From positions 25,859,001 to 25,923,000 of the forward strand of contig OY987265.1 of the NCBI GenBank assembly GCA_963920665.1: a stretch of 64,000 nt of DNA. The letters are read 5' to 3'. The notes below the pieces were generated by a model. It made no database searches. It worked only from the letters and a program-made list of their open reading frames with translations, and was not told the origin of the DNA. The stretch is from Straminergon stramineum. Lineage: Eukaryota > Streptophyta > Bryopsida > Hypnales > Calliergonaceae. Position numbers and translations under genes: made by a program. Shown in pieces: positions 25,401 through 36,000 of this stretch. Numbering within the stretch: the first letter of the stretch is position 1; the number at the start of each line of letters is the position of its first letter.

Positions 25401-26999
25401 TCATAAGATTTAAAAGCAAAAGCAATACTCACCCCTACCCACCAAACGCACTTGTTGAGGAAGGGCAACAACTTCTCTTCAGAAACAAGCTTCGCCGGGA
25501 ACCGCCTAGCATCTCGAGAAGGCATGGAGGAGTTCCACCACTTCAAAAACTTCGTCTTCTGCAGTCCTGACGTGTTGCACATGGCAATGAGTTGTAGTTT
25601 TTCAAGGGTCATCTCTGGCACCTCATTTGTAGTCCAATGTTTTTCAATTTGCAAAATGCAATCCCACGTTGTTTTCAGCTATTACAAAAGACAAAAGCCA
25701 AAGGAAAAAAAGAAATATAATTAGAAAATGTAACATACCTCTTGAAGAAATGTCAGGCCATGTGCAAGATTTGCCACTGCTAGCAACTTCCCCATTTTCG
25801 CAGTCAACTTTGTGGCCCTCTCCTTTGCTCCAATTCGCATGGTATTTGCAAGCCCTTGGTCGCTCTTCTCATCAAAAGGCATCACCTCAGTGTAAACACG
25901 TACTACGGCATCGACTGCTTGGGCTATTTCTTGCTGCAAAACCTCAATAGCATTTCAATTACTTGACCCTCCAAGAAAGAATTTAGTATGCACCAAAGTC
26001 ATTTGAAACAATAAAAATAAAGTATTTTTGTAAACAAGAAAATTTCTCACTTGAAAAACAAAAGCCGTGAACACCTCCATTGGCATTGAATACCAATGTT
26101 TTCTCCCAAATTGAACAACACAAAGTTTCCTCTCTAAGGGCCTCAACATGTCCATGAATCTCTCCAATGGAAGAGTGTGCACCAAGGTGGTCTTCACATG
26201 AGAGTCCTCCGTAGATCTAATATTGTTTAAAGACGGTTAGTAATGCAAATCTTGGATAAAAATTGAATCTCAAACATGAATAGAGAGAAAAAAAATGAAA
26301 TACAAATCAAAAACATCAAAGTCACCGTCACTTGCTGATATCGTGCATCATTTGCATGACCAACTCAATTTTCCCCTTCATTTCCAAAATGATGCAGTCA
26401 ACTACTATGTGCCACTTGGGATGTGACATGTATAGCCTTCCAATGTGATTTATCCATGCTTGGAGCCGGTGATTTCCATTGCACACAAAAAACTTTAAGT
26501 TCTTCATGAACTTCAATTCAAGCACCAAATCGACATAGGCATTGAAACTGTCATTTTTTTCCTTCCACAATGGATCCCACGCATTGATCTCCTCTTCAGT
26601 GAATGTAGAACTCTCACTAGCCTCATTTATTGTGGAAACATAGAAGACCGTTGCTCCTTCACAATATCCAATAGCGAACTCCCTCTCCAATTTGTCAACG
26701 TCAGAAGAAAGAGTGGGTCTGACCATTGGCATTGCCACCAATCTGCATAGTGAAATATTCAACCATGAATATTTTTCGGGCTTCATCCTTAAACTTGCGA
26801 TGGTTGCCACAGAGTCCACCTTTTGCAATCGGTGAAGCTCATCTTCCAATAACTCCTTCTCCTCCTCACCATCATCAATGTCCTCTATCTCAAAGTTTTC
26901 TTTTTCTTCCCCGCCAATCTCAAGTTGCATTGTGTCATTTGTGCCCGATGTATGTGAAGGCTCATTTTCTTATATACAAGCAATAGTACAATCCTCCAT
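22439..26999 (-). pseudogene. ParB-like plus DNA methyltransferase-like gene, decayed
   Basis: I read ten exons: 26999-26332, 26216-26051, 25933-25739, 25678-25433, 25299-25066, 24636-23925, 23821-23471, 23373-23094, about 23005-22786 and 22700-22439, roughly 1,110 codons. Exon 1 encodes an acidic stretch and then FFVCNGNHRLQAW (about residues 170-182), like the GNHR/GERR box of ParB/sulfiredoxin-fold proteins. Exon 6 encodes a lysine/glutamate-rich coiled coil. Exons 7-9 resemble a beta-class N4/N6 DNA methyltransferase: VDLILFDCQENLP sits where the catalytic DPPY/W motif belongs but reads D-C-Q-E, then a helix and strand ending GCIVVFHSW, then GDLVLDYTTST and RGTGRHIIALEEDEE as the AdoMet-binding motif. 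The gene is dead: six in-frame stops (26970, 24459, 24132, 24060, 23260, 23179), a frameshift in exon 5 and a lost acceptor before exon 9. Domain calls are from motifs only. Confidence 0.6.
24840..24933. repeat. Cloverleaf palindrome, copy 1
   Basis: A 94-bp near-palindrome in intron 5 of the methyltransferase-like pseudogene. The outer stem AACC/GGTT closes two arm hairpins (TTGGGGTA-GAAAGAA-GTACCTCCAA on the left) and a central GTCGGATCCAATGG hairpin. The same architecture recurs in the copies at 28206, 28974, 29353 and 35319. Confidence 0.75.
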
Positions 27000-27198
27000 C
27001 TTCAAGCACAAGCATGAACTTCAAATTCCTTGATATTTCAATGCAAGAAGTTGAATAAAATACTAAATGCATGTTCTTGAGTTAGAAGCATTCATTTCAT
27101 TGCAATGACAAAAGCCGGTACTAAACATAATTTACATAGATGCAACAATCATTGATGTGAGAGTTGAAACTCTCCTAAAGTAGCGATTTGATTAAAAT

Positions 27199-28213
27199 TC
27201 AATCAATATCAACACTTTCATCTGAGTCTGAACTCAAATGAATGAAAACCACCTCGTGCTTTTTCAATTGTGCACTACATGCACAATCACAATACTCCTC
27301 AACTTGAGGGCTAGAAATGGACATTGACGAATGGCATTTAGAACTGTACTGTTTGCTAGATCTCTCTAGTGAAAACACATATTTTTTTCTTTTTTGTTGA
27401 CCACTAAAGCGACTAAGGTGTGGCTACTCATAATTATCAACAACATAGTCACAAGTGTCCATAATGTCGTTGAAGCTTACCAATTCTTTCTCTGCTTCTA
27501 ACTAGGCCCCTGTGGTCAAATTGTCATTTTTGGCCATGGGAGTCATTGGCACCATTTCGTTTGCAACATGTTGAATCTCCACCATCATTGTTGGTACCTG
27601 TGATGAAGAAGCTTGCCCAATGTACTCATTGGTCGTTACAATCTACATATTTCACAACGTAAGCATTTAGAATGTCATGTGCAAATGAGATGGAATATAA
27701 TAAAGAGTGAACTTCAAATATTTGTATCCTAATACAATAAGCGTCAATGAATATAAAACAACTATAAATTAGATGCCAATCAAATTACCTTTAAGTATGA
27801 TTACCCAAAAATTAAATGACTCATGATGGACATTAATTCCCTATCCAAAATGACAAAGACCATTACAAGTTCTCTTAATAGCTTTAGCTAGCCCTGAAAT
27901 TCAATAGTTTTGTAACTTCCATGTTCATATCCACTAACTAGACAATGAAAAGAAACTATATAAATATATTCACTTTAACTATGAGAACAAGTAGGGGTAA
28001 GAAGATTTCAAATTATTCTACTTGCATGTGTCCAGTATCATTGTAGCAAAGCTTAAATGTCCACATATACAAATCATTTTCTTTGCCAAAAATCCTAAAC
28101 CCACGATCAAACCAAACACATATCCATGGCAATACATAAAAAAAGACCATATTTACAAGGTCAAAATCAAATAGCCTGAACTTGTCGTCAACACTTGAAG
28201 ATGGCAAAACCAT
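27199..28213 (-). pseudogene. Small two-exon gene upstream of the methyltransferase, decayed
   Basis: Exons 28213-28022 and 27642-27199 join in phase 0 at a GT-AG intron and give about 212 codons. The first exon reads SVDDKFRLFDFDLVN and later RGFRIFGKENDLYMWTFKLC. The second is acidic and serine-rich, with a basic QQKRKKY patch, a Cys-rich EYCDCACS segment and the ending SSDSDESVDID. Two TAG stops (27504 and 27426) break it. Its stop lies only 200 bp upstream of the methyltransferase-like start, on the same strand. I do not recognise the family. The ATG used here lies inside the palindrome at 28206-28302, so the true start may be further upstream. Confidence 0.4.
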
Positions 28214-28302
28214 TTTTGGGGGTAGTGTGAGGTACCCCCCAAAGCACTGTCGGATCCGATGGTGGTCTTGGGGGTACCTCACACTACCCCCAAAACGGTT
28301 TT
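28206..28302. repeat. Cloverleaf palindrome, copy 2
   Basis: The best-preserved copy, 97 bp. The outer stem AAAACC/GGTTTT closes arm hairpin GGGGGTA-GTGTGAG-GTACCCCC, a central TCGGATCCGA and a mirrored second arm hairpin. The two halves also pair with each other almost end to end. Confidence 0.8.
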
Positions 28303-28318
28303 AATTTAGGGTTTGAAG

Positions 28319-28780
28319 GTGATCAGCTATCGACCAATTCAAATGGAAACATGGTGGTTTAAAGCAAGGGCTCTCAATTAGGGCGATCACAATGAAGGCG
28401 CGCACAATCAGGTTATGGATGAGTGCACAACCGGGCTGCGAACAAGCACAAAGTTACCCAATGCATGAACCAATACAAATTCGTAACCAACAAGGCGCTC
28501 GAGTAGGGGTATGCGTGAGTAAGACGCCCTTGATCAAGAAGAGTGTGATCAGGACCAGCAGTACCAGGGAGTGCACGATCAGTAGGCACGGACAAGATTC
28601 GCGTGGACAAGCATAGCCTAAATAATGAGGGAGCAAAGGAGAAGTGCGTCGCCAAGCACATCAAGTGAACAAGAGCAGTGCGTGGACCAACAATGCAGCA
28701 ACCAATGTGAGCAAACAACAAGTGCACACAAATGAGTAGTCCACGCGAGTAAGATTTAGAAATCTTCAATGACATCTTTC
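28319..28780. other. GC-richer segment with clustered GATCA words
   Basis: GC content rises and Y-GATCA occurs at least five times between 28319 and 28590 (TGATCAG, CGATCAC, TGATCAA, TGATCAG, CGATCAG). Overlapping ORFs on both strands (28392-28616 plus, 28413-28775 minus) show no family resemblance. It may be an exon or promoter of the decayed element; I cannot tell. Confidence 0.35.
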
Positions 28781-28973
28781 ATTTCACAATCGCACACGGT
28801 CAGTTGACATCAAATTAGCTCTAAGGGAGACAGATCAAATTGATTGGGGCTCCAAATGAAACTAGAGGCGCATTTATGAGCAGCAGACATTTGCAGAGGT
28901 ACAGGTTTTTAGAATCTAAATCCCTTGTATGCTTGCTGTTCAAATTGTTTAATGAAGTAGAAGTTCATTTTAA

Positions 28974-29045
28974 TGACCGATTTTGTGGGTAGCGTGAGAT
29001 CTGATGGTGCTTTTCGGGGTAGCTCACGACCCACAAAATCGGTCA
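28974..29045. repeat. Cloverleaf palindrome, copy 3 (one arm deleted)
   Basis: The outer stem TGACCGATTTTGTGGG pairs with CCCACAAAATCGGTCA. The right half keeps GATGGTGCTTTTCGGGGTAG, but the matching 20 or so bases of the left half are missing, so this 72-bp copy is a deleted version. The centre reads AGATCTGATGG. Confidence 0.7.
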
Positions 29046-29352
29046 ACAATACTAAACAACCACTTAATCGTTCTCTCATTCAACAAAATTCACATCCCTA
29101 GGGAACAGGGCTGCCCTCACCTACGATACCTATAAACAAAGCCATCGATATTTCTTTGCAATAGTTGGGAAAGGAACTCGGAGGAATAAATCCCGATAAG
29201 AAAGAACAGACGAAGCAATTGCAACGAAGGATCGTTGGCCGTGCCTTAGAAGGTGCTAGAAGGTGAGAATCTAGATGTTCTCGTCTTAGCCTATGGATTT
29301 TCCATCTTCATCAGAATCATAGCCTCAGAATTTCCATTAGGGATTTCTGTGA

Positions 29353-29448
29353 AGACCGATTATGGAGGTACTGTGGAGTACCCTCCAAACTATTGTCGAA
29401 TCCGATAGTGATTTGGTGGATACCTTCCAATACCCCCATTATCGGTCT
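29353..29448. repeat. Cloverleaf palindrome, copy 4
   Basis: A 96-bp copy with outer stem AGACCGATTATGG / CCATTATCGGTCT and left arm hairpin TGGAGGTA-CTGTGGA-GTACCCTCCA. The centre reads GTCGAATCCGATAG, so GATC is lost in this copy. Confidence 0.75.
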
Positions 29449-32070
29449 CAGAAATATAGTCTGTCGAGTTCTCTTAATTTCTTGGTGCTGCAGTTGCGCA
29501 AGAGGAACCATGTTTTCTTGATCTTGTGTTGGATGCAACAAGCACATCGCCAAAATCTCACACGCTCGCTTAGGTAAGGGAGATTCTAATCCTTCAAATT
29601 TACTGTAGCAAGACGACTGCAATCTCTCCCCTGCTCATACTTAGGATTTGCATTTCAGCCACTATTTAGTGAAGAACTAAACTTGTGACATTGGGAATAG
29701 AACTAGACAAAATTTGTTACCTGAGAGATTACAAAATTAGGAGTCTTGATTTCTTCTAGATAGAGAGAGAACGCATGCTCACACAAAGAGAAACAAGATG
29801 TATTTTCCCAAGACAAAGGAGAAAATGAAAGAATCGAAACTATAGAGATTCTTTTCGTGAACTATTAACGCCATTGCTGTCACATTTTAATGTCTCTTAA
29901 TCTTGCAACTCTTACTTAGTCAAGACTAATATGCAATCTTGAAGCTATGAAGAGAAAGAATTCCATAGCATAGACCTAGACTATAGAAATCGGTAATGAA
30001 TGCGAACCTCATCTTACTGTTGAAGTTGCAGTTCTTACACTTGTGCAACTCGTGGCAATGCCTCATCTACATGAGCTCTACTTCTTGTAGTCCTCTTCAT
30101 GGAGACCCGACCTTCTTCTTTCTGCTTCCAAGTGAGGTACTTGTGAGATCAACAGCACTTGGCAAGAGATTTAGTTTTGGCGACAGAGTTTTCAACTGGA
30201 ATTGTGCATAAACACAAAACTAAAAGAGTATTTGAGGTTGCATGGCCCTTGTTATCAATGAACAAAGTAAAGTTGGAACTCTGAATGGGCGGTTTGAAGA
30301 TGCTTGCGAGAAAGATGGAAGCGTTGAATTCAAGTTCATCCCCTTTAGTTTTTTGCCCTCTCATATAGCATATTCTATTTAAATTTCAGTTCATTACTAA
30401 CTCCTGCGATAACTTTATGAGTTGATTCCAGGTGAATTACGGCATGGAATTTAAAGAGAGAGCTATTTTTGAAAAGGATATTTTGGAAATGTTGTTGATT
30501 AAGATTGTATCAGATATTGTAGAGTTGCTTCTGTAGCTTTTATTAATGCATGTGTTTCAATTTTAATTGATGATCCATGATCATGTTCTTCCTAACTGAA
30601 TATACTTGTAACCCTTTTTCTAATTTGATTTTGAAAGTTATTCATATGAAGCTTTCACTGCCACATCCTTCTTAGTATGTTAAATCTATAGACGATAGTT
30701 TATCCTTGGAATCAACTGACTTGCTTTAATTCACATATCCTAGTTCATTTTAGGGTGAAAAGGTTGTCATTTTAAATGAGGATATCCTACCTACTATTGG
30801 TATGAACTTCGTTGAGAGGATATTAATAAAGTGCTGGTTTTGTTTTTAGAAGTGTTTGTCGGTTGGCTATAGAATTCCATATTAATATTATGTTTTTGAA
30901 TTAAGTATGGATTTGGCTGCTGAGATAGGTGTCTACGTACAAATGTTCTTGAAGGAGTAGACTATTTCAAGATTCACAGTGAACTACCATGTCATACACC
31001 TTTATGGAAGAAAACTACAAACCTTAAAATGTTAATCAACTACATCTATGCTAGTACCTTCTATCAATAGGAAAACATAATTGATCTCTTGAGATAGATA
31101 TATCTTCTTATGATAAGCTTATTGATATCCTTTGAACTATGTGATGTCCTCATTTTATTTCATTTCCTCCCGCAATAGAAATTCTTGATTTTTTGATGCT
31201 TGTAGAATTTAGAGTTCACCAATATAGAATTGTAATGGTCACTATGAATCGTACATTGAGTAATTTACATGCTAATCCTCAAACTAGGCTAAAGAAGTAT
31301 TCATTCAACTAAGCTTGCATTATACTAGTCACTTGTACATGGACAAAATTTTTTGTTACATGTGGACTTGATTTTTAAAAATTTCTCTATCAAAATGTTT
31401 ATGCTTTGGTTCTTTTGCCTAACAAATACTTTGAACTTTGACCCAAATCTTACATTAAATATACAAAGATATTAGTGGGATTTATTTCTAATAATTTAGA
31501 AGGAAACATTCAATTTGAAGCACTTCAACAATTTATGTGGTTTTAACAAAGAAGGTTTTCCTAAATAACGTAGAAAATAGAGTTTGAATACTTTCAAATT
31601 AGAATTAAATGGGATTAGTCTATAGAAAGGTATAACTTGATTGATTTATCAAATGAGTGGATTGAGTGTTTACATATATAGAAAATAAGCCAATCTCAAA
31701 ATTGAGTTGCCATTCTTGAATATGACATACTTCAAATTATGAAGTCACTAATTGAAGTGCTTAAAGTATTGTGTACTTCTGTTTGTGGTGTATACTAAGA
31801 CCTTGACAATATATTGTGTTCAAACAATCTTCTTACGTCCAGACATGTCATTCACACATGTGCCTCACTACAAATTTTCTAGCCTATTGTTTATATATTG
31901 TTCCTAGCACTCTAATGTCAACGTACATGTCTCTTAACTGCAAATGGAGAACACACATGAAAGTGTAGAATGAAAACAAAATCTCATATTGAACATTGCA
32001 TTTTCAAAAATTAAGCTCCTATGATTGACAAATAGTTGAAAGTACACTTATGAAATTGAAAGATGCTTAC
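29449..32070. other. Interior of the mobile region, no exon recognised
   Basis: This 2.6 kb lies between the left-facing genes and a first exon at 32071-32262. It may be a long intron or an unrelated insertion. ORFs reach only 71 codons and show no motif. Confidence 0.4.
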
Positions 32071-32262
32071 ATGTGCATCTCCATCTCCTCCTGGAACATT
32101 TGGTGCGGTAGTTGTATCTTGTATCATTGCTTCCGCTACATCATAGTTTTGCACTCCAGAAGTTTCTTCTTCGTCCATTCCTCCTCCAAAAGAAAGCACC
32201 TTCCGCAGGTTTCCGGGTGTCGCTTGACTAGTCTTCGACACAACTCTCTTTCCATGAGTCAT
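32071..32262 (-). CDS. Possible first coding exon of a minus-strand gene
   Basis: It starts at ATG (MTHGKRVVSKTSQATPGN), runs 64 codons with an acidic glycine-rich second half, and ends at a CAT/GTAAGC splice donor, so it should continue in a later exon that I could not identify. A TATA-like CATATAAG lies 210 bp upstream. It faces away from the transposase at 33003. It might be the 5' exon of the decayed genes at 22.4-28.2 kb, but the link is a guess. No domain is recognised. Confidence 0.35.
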
Positions 32263-32470
32263 TCTAGATCTTCTAAGAACCTTACTAGATGAGAAATGCA
32301 GAGAGATCTGCCTCTTACACTTCTTCGTTTGCCTTAGAACAATTGAAAAGCTATGACTATCTAAGAGCATGAAGTGAGAGCCAAGCAAATACAAACTACC
32401 ACTGCGGAACGGAACTTCTATCTATCTTACACAATATGAAATACACAATGGTCTGGGGAAGTAGAGAGTA

Positions 32471-32480
32471 CTTATATGCG
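32471..32480 (-). promoter_or_regulatory. TATA-like box
   Basis: On the minus strand it reads CGCATATAAG, about 210 bp upstream of the ATG at 32262. It sits between two divergent coding regions, so the 740 bp between 32262 and 33003 may hold both promoters of the element. Confidence 0.4.
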
Positions 32481-33002
32481 CTAAGGAAGCCATCCCCAAG
32501 TAGCTTGGATGAACCCTAAGCCCTAAAATGGATTGATGACTGACGCCCCCATTTCCAAATTGTTAGCTATGACGACTGACAGGTTGTTCAATGCGACACC
32601 AATTATAAAGATTCTATACCATCAAACAAAATAGTTCTCTGACAGTGATGGCTTTATTAGTTCGGCTATCCAATTAAAGAATACGTGATAACTTATAGGA
32701 ACTAGTACAAATGTATGTCATGTGCATGTACTTGGATTTTTCCTGACACAACTGCCTTCACATACTTAATATTTTCCTAAATAGTAGTGATTAAGGTTTT
32801 CTTTAAAGGCGGCTTGGCAACTATTATCTTAATGGTGAGTAATTGTAGAACTACCTACTCCTTTAGTACTAATTGCTTCCTAAATAGAGAGTAAAAAGAC
32901 TATGGATCATGAAGTACTTAACGAAGGTGCAATGGTATGCAACCTCAACCAAGGACGATCTTATTTCATTTTCATCATTCTCTGCATGCTTTTCTTCCTA
33001 CC

Positions 33003-36000
33003 ATGGCTTATATTCGGATGGATGGTCATGACGTTCCACTTATATTTCCTAAGGACGATGGAGGACATGTTAGAGTATTGAGACATCTTCTTCACATCCG
33101 TTTTGGATTTGTAGAGTCCTCCATCTATGTTGAAGAAGAGAGGAAGTTTGAATTAGGAGGAGTGCAATAGTCTATCCATGTTGTCAAGTCTATGGAAGAA
33201 GATGAAGAGTGTTGGTACCTTGCATGTGGAAATTATAGAGCTTTCGGACTTCCTCTATCTATGCTAGTTGCGTCAACTGAGATCTTAAATCGTCATTTAG
33301 ATACGTCCACTATGGATATGTCATATATCACTCCCACAATACAATGTACTCCACCTCGTGAAATGTTTCCTGTCCTTCCTAATACTGCAGTTCTCCGAGC
33401 AGTGAAAGTTGAGAAAGTAGATCTTGTCATAGAGTTGTCTAGCGAATCAGAAGGAGAGTTCTTCGACTCAATGCTTCAGAAGCAAACATGTTGTGTAAAG
33501 TCCACATCGATAGAGAAGGGTTCCTTGAAGTTAGTGCTAAGCACCCCATCAAGTAGTCCAATGCAGTCTCTATTGTCCCGTCTTCTGTTGCATCCTCATA
33601 CAATTGACCTAGTGAGCATAATGGATTGTTTGAGGAGACTAGCCACTATGCACCGCTCTAGGAATGAATTGTCAACAATGGATTTGAACAGCATGAAGCA
33701 CCATTGTGTGAACTTTCTTCCACCTGTCTTCAATGGGGATGTCATCTTTGAATTGCCTCTGTGTCACTCATCTTTGTCTTCATCAACAACGAGGAACTTA
33801 GAAGGAATGGAGAAGCGATACGACAGACATCCGTGGTGCAAGTTAGTGACGACAAACATTTACAACTCTGACAATCTCAAGTTCCGTAAGTCATACTGTG
33901 TTGGTCACCTAGTTTGTGAAAATTCAGATTGTGATTACTTGAAGAGGGCTTCCAAACGCAGTGAAACTGAATGGACTAGGTACACAACCTTTCCTTTTGC
34001 AATAGGGGTCAATCCTCCCAAAAATTGTACTCTAGTTTGCAAAGTTTGCAAGATATCACCTATGTGTCTAGACACTTGCAATGCTAAGATGTACTACTCC
34101 TTCAGTGAGAATCCTAAATTGACAAGGGCCACAATTCACTTAGGGAATCATGCTCACCCTGTTGCAATGGGCATGTATAGAGATTCTACAGAGAAGATTT
34201 GCGGGCTCATAGCGGAGTAGGTGGCCAAAACACCAACAGCCACCAACTCTGCAATTGCTCTCTCTGCTAGCAAGGACTTTCTTACACGCTATCTATTTCA
34301 TAACGGAGAGGGAGAGAAAGAGATGTTAAAGGGGGAGGAAATGGAAGAGGTCATGGATCGCTTCCAGTATTTGAGTAGTCCAAACATATGAAATGTTATT
34401 TCTTCATTTCGTTTGAACAACCGAGGAGGTGTGATCGACAACATTATGACTATGAAGAAAGAGTCGAAGTTCAAATTCATACACGATAGTGTCTTTTTAT
34501 GGCCAAGGCAAAGAGAAGGTTTACATATTCAAGATGCTTACTGAGGGACCAGAAAATGGAGTAGACTTGGTAAGGCGCATGCAACCCAGAGGTGATCTTC
34601 AAAATGCATGGATGATGTTTGACCATGTCAAGCGTGTGAAGGAGTGGACTACAATGGCTTGCCACGTGTATGATTCTGGATACAGGAAGGTCATGACCAT
34701 TTCAATATGTGACATGCAATCTGAAGATATTGAGGTTCAAGTGCAATTTTGGAGGTCGTTGAACGCAGTTATGGCAAAACACGGAGTCGACCATCCAAAC
34801 TTCAAGGGGTTCATGGTAGACAGCGCTATGGCCAATTGGAATGCATTTTGCATTGTCTATGGAAGTGGTTCATCTAATGACAAAATGGAGAATCGGGAGA
34901 GGACATGCACTAGAGTACTTTTCTTTATAAACACACCCAGAAGCATATCAAAGAAACATTCCAACAACAACACATATGGCTATGCAAACAATACAAAGAA
35001 TCAAAGAATATGGATGAGGCGGAGACACATTACCTTGCAATTCGTTCATGGTGATTATCATCTAGAGCTACTATTTAAGAGGCTCTTCATCACTTGGACC
35101 ATTGGCTTGCATTTTTTCATTTTAGGTACCGTCAATGGGGAGCCTGCATGGATATGGTAAGTGCACTATGTTTTTAATTTATTCTTTTATATTTTTATGT
35201 CAATATTGTTATACATGAGAGATATCTGACAAAATTTGTTTTCAAGTATGCATATGAGAGTTAAGTTTAAATTTTGAATTACCCCTTACTTTTCTTTTTT
35301 TTATGATTTTACAATTTTACCTAAAATGTGGGTATTGGAAGGTAGCATGGAAACATTTGTCAGATCCAACGATTGCTTTTGTAATACCTTCTAGTACCCA
35401 CATTTTAGGTATTGGGAAGAAAAAATTAAAATAAAATAAAATTATGAGGATGGAAATGGGATATACCTTCTTCTGACTATAAAAGTAACCCTACCCAATT
35501 TTTGCAATATTTGTTTGCGTAGGACCAAGAAAAATGTGTAATCTATTTGTAATATTTCTCATTTCATTTGTAATATATATGGACAAAGTTTGAGTTTAGA
35601 AATGTTGATGGTTGTGATGTATGAAACTAAATTTATGAAGTCATTTTTCTATGGATGGATTTCTAGGGTTTGACTCTGGAGGAGATGATGGACCTACCTT
35701 TGTGCAACTTGTCAAAAAAAGTTCATAACAAGTGGCTTCAAGTGTCCGGAAATTGAGGAAACAACTTGTTTAATGCTACTTGTGATGACAATATTCATGC
35801 ATGGATGCAAATGACAAACTATCGTCCTTACTTGAAAGAACATGCCTCTGGATCTAGTCCATCGAAGGGGGAGTTGAAATTGAAAGCTGCGAGATGAATT
35901 GGAGACCCTAAGAAGATAGCAGAGGCAATGAATACATTACTTAGAGCAGAAGGTGTTGGAACTCGCGTACTACATTTGGAAGGAGAAGAAATCTTTGAAA

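Noticed and set aside
28413..28775. 120-codon minus-strand ORF with hydrophobic stretches
   Set aside because: No start context, no homology I recognise, and it overlaps another ORF in a GC-richer patch where long ORFs arise by chance.
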